Made by a program: the position numbers and the translations under genes. A stretch of 64,000 nt of DNA from Iris pallida (lineage: Eukaryota > Streptophyta > Magnoliopsida > Asparagales > Iridaceae). Below are positions 33,871 through 45,140 of this stretch, in pieces. Location: assembly GCA_029216955.1 (NCBI GenBank), contig JANAVB010015600.1:23163038-23227037 (forward strand), in the 5' to 3' direction. The notes beneath the pieces were generated by a model, which saw nothing but the letters and a program-made list of their open reading frames with translations, ran no database searches and was not told the DNA's origin. Within the stretch, counting starts at the first letter, position 1; each line of letters opens with the position of its first letter.

Positions 33871-34429
33871 TATTAGGGTTACCAACCTTTAACTTAGTAT
33901 TTTAGTTTGATTTCGAATTTCATTTTTGCATTACCCTAAATTTTTGATACCCAGTCCTGATTCGGTATTTTCCAGATTTTAAAAACGAATTTGAATTGAT
34001 TAATTAGCCCATTTGTTTGATGTTAATCACTGTTTAAGTCTCTAATGTTATTCTCCTAAATGTGTTCTAGCTATATGTCAAGTTTGGGTTGTTTTGGTGG
34101 TTAATTGATTTCAAAATGGGGCTTTGAAGTTCTAAACTAAAAACTAAACTTATGAAAGATGATGACTTTGTTTCTTTTCCTTTCCCTGTTGCTGAATTGT
34201 ATACACTGTTTTTCCTCATTGTCACTCACTAGTATACACCCACACACTATTTTACTTTCCTATCACATGTTCTCATTTCACCCTCACACATACACCTGCC
34301 TAACAGTTGACACCCTACACTATGTACACAGTCACACACACACATTGACACTATACTCACATGAAACACACACACACACACACTCACATGTACACAACCT
34401 TACCTTTCCTTCTCTCTATAAACATATGT

Positions 34430-34494
34430 AATGTATATATAATATGTGAATATATATATGGATGATGTATTATATATATATATATAATATATAT

Positions 34495-34533
<39 letters not shown>

Positions 34534-34685
34534 TATATATATATATATATAGTTAAGGTATATATAATGTAGGTAGCCTACATATATGTATATATATGAT
34601 GTAATGTATATAAATATGCATATTCATCTATGTAATGTGTATGTACCTATATTTATGTATATGTCTATAGGTAATATGGAATGCC

Positions 34686-34716
<31 letters not shown>

Positions 34717-34740
34717 TATATATATATTATATATATAGTT
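34430..34740. repeat. (TA)n microsatellites in the chromovirus 5' LTR
   Basis: Several long TATATATA runs, preceded by CACACACA runs at 34330-34400. The 3' LTR has shorter versions at 43310-43580. Open frames here are chance products. Confidence 0.9.
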
Positions 34741-35790
34741 AGCTTCTTCTATGTATTGTTCTCGAATGCCTAGTATAGATAACTTGAATTTTGGTCAAGT
34801 GTGACTTATGAATATGTGTGTTGGCTTGACTTTGGCTTGGATAGCCTTCAAGTGGTGTGTACTAGCTAGTATAGGCTTGTGTGACCTAGTATAGACTAAT
34901 GTAGACTAGTTCGACCAATTTTGACTTGTTAGACCTAGTTTGACCATAGTTGACCTAGTTTGACTTCTAGGGTTGACCAGAGTTGACCAAGAGTTGACTT
35001 TGGCCTAGATTGACCTACATTCATTTAGAATGCATTGAATTGCATCTTGTTATCATTTTAGACTTGTTGTGACTTGTGCTGTTCTGATTAGGAGCCAGAC
35101 ACCTCTCATCGGACAGTACATTTCAGTTGGACACTCAGATAGCAGGCGAGTACATTCTCTGATCATTTCATAACTTGTTAGAATTATATTCCTGCTTTAG
35201 ATTACTTTACTTGATGCTGTTACGATATTATCACGGATTAGTACTATGGATCTTCTCATGTGATCTTATCCCCCTCGGGAGCATCAGGTACATTGTGTCA
35301 TATGCGTTTCACTTTCATTATGTACTCCTGTGCTTTCGCTATACATGTACACTCTTGTGAATCATGTACTCTCATGTTCACAGAGCCCTCATGTATACTA
35401 TCATGTGCACCCTTTCATGGGCCTTCATGTGATATCATGTATAAACATAACCGGCTTAGATCCTTGTGTATTGATTGGGGAAAACGGGGGAGTGCTAATA
35501 GTCATGTGAACAATTCTATAGTAGTGTAGATAATGTGAAACTCTTTAGTGTAGATCATGTGCTAATCTGTCCTGTTCACATGTGCTATCCTGTACCCTAC
35601 ATCACTAGCCACTATTAGTTCTCTATATACAGTAGCTATTTACATACAGTTCTCTTCTTTTACATCATGTACTTCCTTTCAATTTTATGTATCTTACTCT
35701 ACTGGATGTTTATATTTTCTAACCTGCTATGATCTGTTGAGATTTATTGTGCTCGCTCTTGTCCTGACTGGACCTGTTGAAAATATTACA

Positions 35791-35916
35791 GAGGACGAGG
35801 AGGAGGCCTGTGTGGATACCTTCTACGGGACAGCCCTAGACGACACTTGTGAGCTGGACTCCCAAGAGGACCCAGCTCTAGCTGACGACTTTACCCTACT
35901 GCCTAGACTAGTTTAG
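35791..35916 (+). other. Acidic 41-codon open frame inside the 5' LTR
   Basis: After ATTACAG, a possible splice acceptor, the frame reads EDEEEACVDTFYGTALDD and continues acidic to TAG at 35914. The 3' LTR copy (44631-44747) is also open, with the stop two codons earlier through an indel. No ATG starts it. A comparable short acidic frame (DDFPQEYGATLDPSYIDG) is at 52640-52710 in the LTR of another family, so it may be an ancestral feature of these LTRs. Function unknown. Confidence 0.4.
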
Positions 35917-36298
35917 TCAGGCTTTATCTTACTTATGTGGTCTTGAGACTAGTTCAGTTAGGCTTTATTTCTGTCTTTGAGATCTGGGTTGTATATATTC
36001 TTTCATATTCAGTAGCTGAGACTTGTATTTCTGGATATTTGCTGAGATGTTATCTTAGACACTTAGACTATTTTGATCATCTGTATTTTCTTTGAGTTCT
36101 ATATCATATCGTGCTTCTTCTTTCTTAGTTGTGATTGAGTTTACTTACTGCTATGTCACCCCCATTCGGGGAGTATAAACTGCTTAGAATTATAATGTTA
36201 GATGTTGTGACCTAGGACAGCGTTCTACCGCCGACACTACGGCGCAGGCTGGACGTACCCACGTCTCGTGCCCTTACTCTAGGGTGCGGGTCGTGACA

Positions 36299-36544
36299 CG
36301 TTTTTAGTGGTGGCCCATGCAGGTCTAGACTAGAAGTGTAGTGGTATTCGAACCAGAGTATCACTACATCCTGTAGTAGGATATAGGACATTAGTTTTCA
36401 AGGTACTCAATCATATTAGGAAAAAAACTCTTTTATTGCCATCTAAATCCTTATTGTCAACTTATTCTTTTGAATTTTAACTGTCCGCCTTTGTTATATC
36501 GCTTCTTTCTCAGAAATTGATACTCTTGTTGGTATGTCTTCAGG
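36299..36544 (+). other. Chromovirus leader between LTR and gag
   Basis: Right after the LTR it reads CGTTTTTAG and then TGGTGGCCCATGCAGGTC. Nearly the same sequence follows the decayed LTR at 53035 (GCGGTGCCCCATACAGGTC), so it is conserved between families and is the likely PBS or packaging region. I cannot match it to a tRNA from memory. No coding. Confidence 0.5.
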
Positions 36545-37930
36545 ATGGTAGAGACGCGGTCGCAGCGTACCATTCATGGGGATGTTGTAGAGGGGTCTGC
36601 TACCTCTCAGCCAGTTCAGCAGAGACAGGAGATTGCAGCTCCTGCCACCTCTGTTCTTATTGAGGCTCCAGCGGCAGCAGCAGGGGGTATGCCTCCACTA
36701 GCTCGGAGGGGACCCAGTCATCTCAGAGGTTCCTTTCCAGCAGCCGCCGCCTATAGGTACGTGGATGCGGCACAGATGTTCGCCTACTTCCAGCAATTTA
36801 TGGACCGGCAGCAGGCCCGACAGGACAAGGGCATGGAGTTGGCCCTTACGACAGTCGCAGCTCGACCAGTGGTTCAGCAGCCGAGGACACCGGGGATAGA
36901 GCAGTTCCAGAAGATGAGCCCCAGAGACTTCTTAGGGACAGAGGGGATTCTATATGCTGATGAGTAGATCGAGCATATAGAGGAGATCTTCCGCCTGGCC
37001 CGGATACCGGCAGATCTCCACATAGAGGCAGCAGCTAGCCGGATGCGAGATCTTGCTCGCACCTGGTATCAGTCAGACCCCAGGGGGGGTAGCTGGACAG
37101 ACCTGGGAGGAGTTCAAGGGCTTCTTCAAGAAGAAGTTCTTTCCAGATTCAGCGCTCTGAGCCTTGGAGTCGCAGTTCGAGAGCTTAGTTCAGGGGCGCC
37201 TGTCAGTAGAGGAGTATGCTGGGGAGTTCAACCGCCTTGGCAGATTCGTAGAGGGCTTGAGCGAGACGGCGAAGGCCAAGAGGTTTCGAAAGAGTCTGGT
37301 CAAGGAAGTCAAGTCCTTGACCAAGGGCAACAGGGATGCCACTTTTGAGGAGATTTTGACGAGAACCTTATTGGCTGAGGATGATCTTGAGCTTAGGCTC
37401 AAGATGGGGCGAGACCCAGTTGGGGGCAGCAGCAGCGGACGCCAGGCCAAGAGGCCCCACTTTCAGCACCAACAGTCGAGGCAGTTCCAGCCGCAGCCGT
37501 TCCAGCAGAGGCCAGTTCACCAGCAACAGTTTCAGCATCAGGCACCCAGGCAGAAGACAGTCAGTTACACATTCTGCAAGAAGCCAGGGAATGGATGGCA
37601 CGAGTGTAGGAAGAGGCTCGGGAAGTGCCTTCTTTGCGGAGCGGCAGATCACCAGCTGAGGGATTGTGCTAGGTCTGGGGGACGAGCAGCTCAAGGAGGA
37701 GGAGCCAAGGCTCCAGCAGGCCAGCTGAGGGGACCAGCCCTGCCGACACAGCAGCAGAGATTTGTTCGGCATCAGCAGCAGGCCAGGGTAGGCCAGCAGG
37801 GGCAAAGATTCGCCATGGCAGCAGAGGATACAGAGGCCATCGGAGAACTGATCGCAGGTTTGGTTCTTCTCGACTCCAGTCCAGCATTTGTATTATTCGA
37901 TTCCGGTGCTTCGCATAGCTTCATATAAGT
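36545..37930 (+). pseudogene. Chromovirus gag and protease start
   Basis: Starts MVETRSQRTIHGD. The N-terminal part has MFAYFQQFMDRQQARQDKG and FQKMSPRDFLGTEG, then a TAG at 36965 in place of an expected Trp codon. Capsid motifs follow in shifted frames: IFRLARIP, RDLARTWYQ, the KGFFKKKFFPDS-like stretch, a TGA near 37158, then SLVQGRLSVEEYAGEFNRLG and TFEEILTRTLLAEDDLELRL. The zinc knuckle is CLLCGAADHQLRDC at about 37628, after a degenerate first one (CKKPGNGWHEC). The frame ends in the protease with FVLFDSGASHSFI and a TAA. Gag forms the particle; this one cannot be made in full. Confidence 0.9.
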
Positions 37931-39350
37931 ATCATTTGCGATTAGCCACGGTATCGTAGCTGAATCATTGCCTAGGACTTACAAGATCACAACCGGGGGT
38001 GGCATTATCCTCGTGAGATGTTTGTAAGGGTCGGAGTGTTGTTCTGGGAGGTCATGAGTTGGAGGTGAGCCTGTTCGTAATGCTATTGCCGAACTATGAT
38101 ATAGTACTCGGTATGGATTGGTTGAGCAGGCACCACACCAACATTGATTGCAGAGGGGGTAGAGTTCTCTTCAGAGCGCCGGGGGAGCCAGAGTTTGAGT
38201 ACTCGAGACGTCAGGCGGAGCAGAGCAGCGGAGTTTTCTGCGGAGTCTCGGTTGAGGAGCAGACGATTCCACACCCTTGATAGCAGAGTATATGGTGTTT
38301 TTCCAGAGGAGTTGCCAGGATTACCACCGGACAGAGACATTGAGTTCTCGATAGACTTGGTTCCAGGAGCAGAACCCATCTTTCAGCATGTCTATGGGTG
38401 AACAATAGTGAGTTGGTGGAGCTGAAGAAACAGGTGGATGAGCTGCAGGACAAGGGCTTCATCCATTCGAGTTCGTCGCCATGGGGTGCACCAGTGTTAT
38501 TTGTGCCGAAGAAGGATGGGTCAGTACGGATGTGTATTGACTAAAGGGCACTCAACAACCTCACGATCAAGAACAGATACCCACTGCCACGGACCGACGA
38601 TCTTTTGACCAGTTTAGCGGAGCTCGGGTATTTTCCAAGATTGATCTGAGGTCGGGATATCACCAGGTGAAGGTGAAGGGGGAGGATATCCCCAAGACCG
38701 CTTTCAGGATGCAGTACGGGCAGTTTGAGTTTTGGTTATGTCGTTTGGGCTAACCAATGCACCAGCAGTGTTTATGAACCTAATGAACAAGGTGCCACCA
38801 GTACCTGGATCAGTTTGTGGTGGTGTTCATTGACAACATCTTGGTATATTCCAAGACTGAGGAGGAGCACGAGGAGAATTTGAGGATAGGCTGAAGACTC
38901 TCAAAGGAGCAGCTTTATGGGAAGCTCTCCAAGTGTGAGTTCTTCTTGGACCGGGTTGACTTTTTGGGGCATGTGGTGACTGGAGATGGTATCTCAGTTG
39001 ACCCCAAGAAGATCGTAGCAGTTGAGGCATGGACATCACCGACTTCAGTGGCAGAGATCAGGAGTTTCCTGGGGCTGGCAGGATATTATCGAAGATTGTG
39101 CAGGATTTCTCCCGGGTTGCAGAGCCGTTGACTCGGTTGACCCGGAAGGATGCTGAGTTTGTTTGGTCAGGGTGTCAGGCAGCTTTTGATGAGTTAAAGA
39201 AGTGGCTTACAACAGCTCCGATTCTGACATTGCCTTCAAGATCGGGGGATTCACTATTTATAGTGACACTTCAGGAAGGGGCTTGTTTGTGTCTTACAGC
39301 AGCATGGGAAGGTGATTGCCTATGCTTTCAGGCAATTACGTCCTCATGAG
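37931..39350 (+). pseudogene. Chromovirus protease end and reverse transcriptase
   Basis: Pieces in several frames: [15 protein letters not shown] (protease end, about 38090); [20 protein letters not shown] and [16 protein letters not shown] (about 38430-38540, followed by TAA); [60 protein letters not shown] (38817 on), where the expected FIDD is FIDN; and VDFLGHVVTGDGISVDPKK, then LGLAGYYRR. At least five frame breaks are present. The D to N change at 38835-38837 hits the catalytic pair. Confidence 0.9.
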
Positions 39351-39660
39351 AAGAACTACCTACCCACGACCTGGAGCTTGCAGCAGTGATATTTGTTCTG
39401 AAGTTGTGGAAGCACTATCTGTATGGAGAGAGGGTGGAGATTTTACAGATCACAAGAGTTTAAAGTATGTGTTCACTCGAAGGAGCTGAACATGAGGCAG
39501 CGCAGATGGCTAGAGTGATGAAAGACTTCGACATATCACTTCAGTATCACCCAGGGAAGGCCAACGTGGTTGGCGATGCCTTGAGTAGGTATCCGACAGC
39601 CATGTGTTTGACCATGGACCGTCACATGCTTACTGATTTGGAGAGCCTGGGATTGAGGTG
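39351..39660 (+). pseudogene. Chromovirus RNase H
   Basis: Pieces read [24 protein letters not shown] sequence at about 39375-39430, then [15 protein letters not shown] sequence broken by an indel near 39440, and RVMKDFDISLQYHPGKANVV (39495 on), GDALSR. These are the usual gypsy RNase H motifs (E, D and H/D region). The frame breaks twice. Confidence 0.82.
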
Positions 39661-40719
39661 ATCGTGATCGGAGTGCAGATGCAGATGTGGGGCATGCAGA
39701 TACAGTCAGACTTGATGGAGAGGATTAAGGCGACACAGTTTGAGGACGTTGCTCTGTGGTGTCTCCGAGAGCAAGTCCGAGCAGGATTGGTGGAGGGCGA
39801 GTTTTCTCTTGTAGAGGATGGTGCCATGAGGCATGGTTCCAGGTTATGTGTGCCCAGCGGAGATCTCAGAAAGCAGGTTTTGCAGGAGGCCCACAGATCT
39901 CAGTACTCTATACACCCTGGTGCCAACAAGATGTACCAAGATCTGAGGGAGCATGTTTGGTGGTACGGGATGAAGCGGGAGGTAGCTCGCTTCGTAGCTA
40001 GGTGCTTGGTCTGTCAGCAGGTAAAGGCAGAGAGACAGAGGCCCGGTGGATTGTTGCAGCCGCTGCCCATTCCAGAATGGAAGTGGGAGCATATCACTAT
40101 GGATTTCGTATCTAGATTGCCGCGTACACCAGGAGGAAAAGACGCGATTCGGGTCATCGTTGACAGGTTGACCAAATCGGCCAACTTTTTGCCATTCAAG
40201 GTGGGTACGTCTACAGAGAGGCTTGCGGAGATGTACATGCGGCAGATAGTCAAGATTCATTGGGTTTCGGTCAGTATCGTCTTAGATCGGGATAGTCACT
40301 TTACTTCCCATTTTTGGAGGAGTCTGTAGACCAGCTTGGGCACTCAGATCAAGTTTAGTACTGCATACTACCCCCAGACGGACGGACAGTCAGAGAGGAC
40401 TATTCAGACACTTGAGGATATGATACGGACGTGCGTCCTGGACTTTGGAGGTTCCTGGGAGGATCATCTGCATTTGGTAGAGTTTGCTTACAACAACAGC
40501 TTCCAGGCCAGCATTGAGATGTCACCTTTCGAGGCTCTGTACGGGCGTAGGTGTCGTACACCCTTATCTTAGGATGATATTGGTGGGCGAGCTTTACTGG
40601 GACCAGAGATGGTTGTTGAAGCAGCCGAGAAGGTGAAGCTCATCAGGGACAGACTTCGCGTGGCGCAGGACAGACATCGACACTAGGCCGATAGCCACCG
40701 GAGGCCGTTGGAGTTTGAG
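39661..40719 (+). pseudogene. Chromovirus integrase, zinc domain and core
   Basis: The zinc domain has EAHRSQYSIHPGANKMYQDL and CLVCQQVKAERQRPGG (HHCC). The core has MDFVSRLPRTPGGKDAIRVI, VDRLTKSANFLPFK, VSIVLDRDSHFTSHFWRSL (second D) and then a TAG in place of a codon, followed by FSTAYYPQTDGQSERTIQTL (E). Later motifs are FAYNNSFQASIEMSPFEALY and GRRCRTPL, then TAG, and a last part with RLRVAQDRH and TAG near 40685. The motif order is complete. Three or more nonsense codons. Confidence 0.92.
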
Positions 40720-40814
40720 GTACAGATTAGAGTAGGATTAGATTTAGGTTTGTTTGTTTGTGATTTTGATCATGTTTGTTTATCATAATTAATTGAGACC
40801 TTGCTTGTGATTAG
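40720..40814 (+). other. Putative 95-bp intron in the chromovirus pol gene
   Basis: The coding sequence ends FEV-side at GAG|GTACAG and resumes at TTAG|GTTGGAGAC. The insert is T-rich (TTTGTTTGTTTGTGATTTTG), has GT and AG ends, contains stops, and its removal joins PLEFE to VGDQVFLK in frame, exactly the conserved junction of plant chromovirus integrases. It could be a spliceosomal intron or a chance insertion bounded by GT and AG. Confidence 0.55.
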
Positions 40815-41237
40815 GTTGGAGACCAGGTTTTCTTGAAGATATTTCCGACTCGTAGTACGATACGTTTTGGTGGAGGAGGGAAGCTTAGCCCGTGCTTTAT
40901 CGGCCCTTTCGTTATCAGCAGGGGAGTCGGTGACGTGGCATACAGGATAGACTTGCCACCTGCACTAGTGGGGGTCCACAACGTATTCCATGTATCACAG
41001 TTGAGACAGTACGTGGCTGATCCTAGCCATGAGCTCGATCATTTGGAGATTGAGGTTGGACCTTCTCTCAGCTATCCAGAGCAGCCAGTTGAGATACTGG
41101 ATCGACGGGAGAAGGTTCTGAGGAACCAGGTGATACCCTTGGTACGCGTCGTATGGAGGCATCATTCTCTAGGAGAGTCTACCTGGGAGCGGGAGGATGA
41201 GATGCGCGAGCGATACCCATATCTTTTTGGACCGTGA
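40815..41237 (+). pseudogene. Chromovirus integrase C-terminal part with chromodomain-like end
   Basis: Open from VGDQVFLKIFP to the TGA at 41235. It has KLSPCFIGPFVISRGVGDVA, YRIDLPPALVGVHNVFHVSQ and LRQYVADPSHE, then PVEILDRREKVLRNQVIPLV, RVVWRHHSLGESTWEREDEM and RERYPYLF. The last part is the chromodomain-like tail of plant chromoviruses, in the short (CR) form with conserved W and E positions. It is thought to target insertion to heterochromatin. Confidence 0.88.
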
Positions 41238-41299
41238 GGTATACTTTCTATCATTCTCATCAGTTGCATTTCGCCTTTCAATTTCGAGGACGGAATTCT

Positions 41300-41316
41300 T
41301 TTAAGGAGGGTAGATT
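41300..41316 (+). promoter_or_regulatory. Polypurine tract of the chromovirus
   Basis: TAAGGAGGGTAGATT directly precedes the 3' LTR start TGTCACTACC at 41317. This is the normal plant chromovirus PPT. Confidence 0.88.
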
Positions 41317-43364
41317 TGTCACTACCACATTTCTAGCTTGAGGGTATTTTGGTCATTTTTGAATTTTTGGGATTTATTTGGAATTATTTAGATTTATTGG
41401 AATTTATGTGATTTTAATATTGATTAATTAAACTGATAAGTGGTATGTTGATTTGAGACTAGTTTGGACCTTGTAGACTAGCCTAGAACCTAAACCTAGT
41501 TTTAGTGACTTGGTTAGATTATGAAACCCTAGGTTAATTTAAGTTAACCATATTCTAGTTATTAGAATCAATTTGGAAATAGGAATTAGAATAGAGAATT
41601 GATTAATGACTTGTGACTTCACAAGTCATGATTAGTGATTTAAGCACATAGAGGCCCAAAGCCCAATACCATGTGAACCTAACCTAACCCTAACCCTATC
41701 ATGGCCAGCCACCTAGCCTAGGGAATCCTACCCTATAAATACTCTCTTCCATTAGAGCAAGCCTCTTTAGGAAAGTTTCATTTGGAAAGAGAGGTATGTA
41801 CCAACTTCATTAATTCATAGAAATTCCATATTAATTCCTTTTTAATCCAAACAAATTGCAATAGGTTCTAATTAGTGTGTTCTTGCTGTTTGTGGAGGTT
41901 TTTCTCAGTTTGTGAGCAATTTGAAGAAGTTTGCTAGCAAGGAGGAACCCCCCTATAGAAAGCTTTCCTTGCATTTGGACACCAATAGGTAAATTCCTAA
42001 AACTCTTTATTAGATGCTGTTATTTTTGCATAATGACCTAGATCTAAGTGTCCCCTAGCTAATCCTAGATTTTTGTGGCATTTTGGACCCATTTCGTGTC
42101 CGTATTGGACACGTATCCGACCATAGACCTAAGTGTTTGATGAAATGCCCCAATGGGCATTTTGTTTTGATTTTTGAATTATGTTTGAATAGAAATTATT
42201 GTTTTGATGGGGCTTATTGATTTCTAGTGTCCTGAGTTGTTTTTGTGTCGTGTCGTATCGGAAATTGGGCACGAACACGCGGATGCACCGTACGCGCGAG
42301 CCCTGTAGCTCCCCTGCTGTTCGGGGGTGATTGCGCCTTGGACACAGCACGTGGACACGTGACACTCACTGGATACGATGGGGTAATGACTGACACCACG
42401 TGTGTGAAGTCTCATGTGTCCTCGTGTCGTGTCGAGCGAGCACGAGCTCGTGCACTAGTATTTCACTGACACGCGCCACGCGTTCAGTCGCCACTAGTAC
42501 GGCCCAAAAATTCTGGACACGATGCACTAGGACACGAATCAGGGTGATGGACACGAAGACCTATCCTAGGCGAACCTAGGTTGGTGAGCACGAGGCCTGG
42601 TTTGGCCGTGTCGGGTGCACGACACGCGTGCACTTGTGCATGAGACTGCACTGTTGTACAGTGTCCAGTGTATTGATTTTGGGTTATTTGACTTGGACAC
42701 GTCGTGTCACATTGTGGTGGACACGAGACACCTCCTGGGACACGTGCACACCTTATATTAGGGTTACCAACCTTTAACTTTGCATTTTAGTTTGATTTCG
42801 AATTTATTTTTTGTATTACCCTAAATTTTGATACCTAGTCGTGATTCGGTATTTCAAGATTTTAAAAACAAATTTGAATTGATTAATTAGCCCATTTGTT
42901 TGATGTTAATCACTGTTTAAGTCTCTAATGTTATTCTCCTACATGTGTTCTAGCTATATCAAGTTTGGGTTTTTGGTGGTTAATTGATTTCAAAATGAGG
43001 CTTTGAAGTTCTAAACTAAAAACTAAACTGTTGTGAAAGATGATGACTTGGTTTCTTTTCCTTTCCTTGTTGCTGAACAATATACACTGTTTTCCCTCAT
43101 TGTCACATGCTAGTATACACCCACACACTATTTTACTTTCCTATCACATGTTCTCATTTCACCCTCAACATAAACCTGCCTAACAGTTGACACCCTACAC
43201 TATGTACACAGTCACACACACACACATTGACACTACACTCACAGGAAAGACACACACATTCACATGTACACACACCTTATTCCTTCTCTCTATATACGTA
43301 TGTAATGTATATATAATATGTGAATATCTATATATGTATGTAATGTAATATATATTATATATAA

Positions 43365-43395
<31 letters not shown>

Positions 43396-45135
43396 ATATA
43401 TATATATATATATCTAATATATATATATATAGTTAACGTATATAATGTAGGTAGCCTACATATATGTATATATATATGATGTAATGTATATAAATATACA
43501 TTATTCATCTATGTAATGTGTATGTACCTATATTTATGTATATGTCTATAGGTAATATGGAATGCCTATATATATATAGTTAGCTTCTTCTATGTATTGT
43601 TCTTGAATGCCTAGTATAGATAACTTGAATATTGGTCAAGTGTGACTTATGAATATGTGTGTTGGCTTGACTTAGGCTTGGATAGCCTTGAAGTGGTGTG
43701 TACTAGCTAGTATAGGCTTGTGTTACCTAGTATAGACTAATGTAGACTAGTTAGACCAATTTAGACTTGTTATACCTAGTTTGACCATAGTTGACATAGT
43801 TTGACTTCTAGGGTTGACCAGAGTTGACCAAGAGTTGACATTGGCCTAGATTAACCTAGATTTATTTAGAATGCATTGAATTGCATCTTGTTATCATTTT
43901 AGACTTGTTGTAACTTCTACTGTTCTGATTAGGAGCCAGACACCTCTTCTCGGATAGTACATTTCAGTTGGACACTCAGATAGCAGGCGAGTACATTCTC
44001 TGATCATTTTATAACTTGTTAGAATTATATTCCTGCTTTAGATTACTTTACTTGATGCTGTCACGATATTATCACGGATTAGTACTATATGGATCTCTTC
44101 ATGCGATGTTATCCCCCTCGGGAGCATCGGGTACATTGTGTCATGTGCGTTTCACTTTCATCATGTACTCCTGTGCTTTTACCATACATGTACACTCTTG
44201 TGAATCATGTACTCTCATGTTCACAGAGCCCTCATGTATATCATGTGCACCCTTTCATGGGCCTTCATGTGATATCATGTATAATAACATAACCTGCTTA
44301 GATCCTTGTGTATTGATTGGAGAAAACGGGGAGTGCTAATAGTCATATGAACAATTCTATAGTAGTATAGATCATGTGAAACTCTTTAGTGTAGATCATG
44401 TGCTAATCTGTCCTGTTAATATGTGCTATCCTGTACTCTACATCACTAGCCACTATTAGTTCTCTATATACAGTAGCTATTTACATACAGTTCTCTTCTT
44501 TTACATCATGTACTTCCTTTCAGTTTCATGTATCTTACTCTACTGCATGTTTATATTTTCTAGCCTGCTATGATCTGTTGAGATGTATTGTGCTCGCTCC
44601 TGTTCTGACTGGACCAGTTGAAATATTACAGAGGACGAGGAGGAGGCCTGTGTGGATACCTTCTACGGGGCAGCCCTAGACGACACTTGTGAGCTGGACT
44701 CCCAGGAGGACCCAGCTCTAGCTGACGACTTTACCCCTACTGCCTAGACTAGTTTAGTCAGGCTTTATCTTACTTATGTTGTCTTGAGACTAGTTCAGTT
44801 AGGCTTATTTCTGTCTTTGAGATCTGGGTTGTATATTCTTTCATATTCAGTAGTTGAGACTTGTATTTCTGGATATTTGCTGAGATGTTATCTTAGACAC
44901 TTAGACTATTTTGATCATCTGTATTCCTTTGAGTTCAATATCATATCGTGCTTCTTCTTCCTTAGTTGTGATTGAGTTTACTTACTGCTATGTCACCCCC
45001 ATTCGGGGAGTATAAACTGCTTAGAATTATAATGTTTGATGTTGTGACCTAGGACAGCGTTCTACCGCCAACACTGCGGCGTAGGCTGGACGTACCCACG
45101 TCTCGTGCCCTTACTCTAGGGTGCGGGTCGTGACA
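41317..45135 (+). repeat. 3' LTR of the chromovirus (3819 bp)
   Basis: Second copy of 32354-36298. It lacks the 74-base duplication and has shorter TA runs; otherwise it aligns throughout. The TATA box is at 41734-41741. The GGACACG cluster is at 42095-42750. Confidence 0.95.
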
Positions 45136-45140
45136 CATGT

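Larger units (their letters stand above)
32354..36298 (+). repeat. 5' LTR of the chromovirus (3945 bp)
   Basis: Starts TGTCACTACCACATTTC and ends GGGTCGTGACA. A TATA box TATAAATA is at 32849-32856. In order it holds the promoter part, a CpG-rich zone with repeated GGACACG words (33215-33870), CA-rich and TA-rich microsatellites (34330-34740), a TTGACC/GACTAG-rich zone (34800-35000), and a short acidic open frame (35791-35916). A 74-base tandem duplication at 32476-32620 is absent from the 3' LTR. Confidence 0.95.
32354..45135 (+). mobile_element. Complete chromovirus (Ty3/gypsy), TSD CATGT, very long LTRs
   Basis: LTRs 32354-36298 and 41317-45135 flank gag, protease, RT, RNase H, integrase and a C-terminal chromodomain-like tail on the plus strand. 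CATGT is duplicated at 32349-32353 and 45136-45140. Internal length is about 5.0 kb, so LTRs make up over 60 percent of the element. All genes carry stops or frameshifts. Long LTRs and the chromodomain-type tail fit the Tekay/Del group, but I do not assign the lineage firmly. It sits inside an older solo LTR of a related family. Confidence 0.96.

Noticed and set aside
34159..34431. His/Thr-rich protein in the chromovirus LTR
   Set aside because: Translation of a CA microsatellite region inside an LTR.
36335..36360. TGGTATTCGAACCAGAG as the chromovirus PBS
   Set aside because: It resembles the initiator-Met PBS only in the first six bases and lies about 40 bases from the LTR end, too far for a normal PBS.
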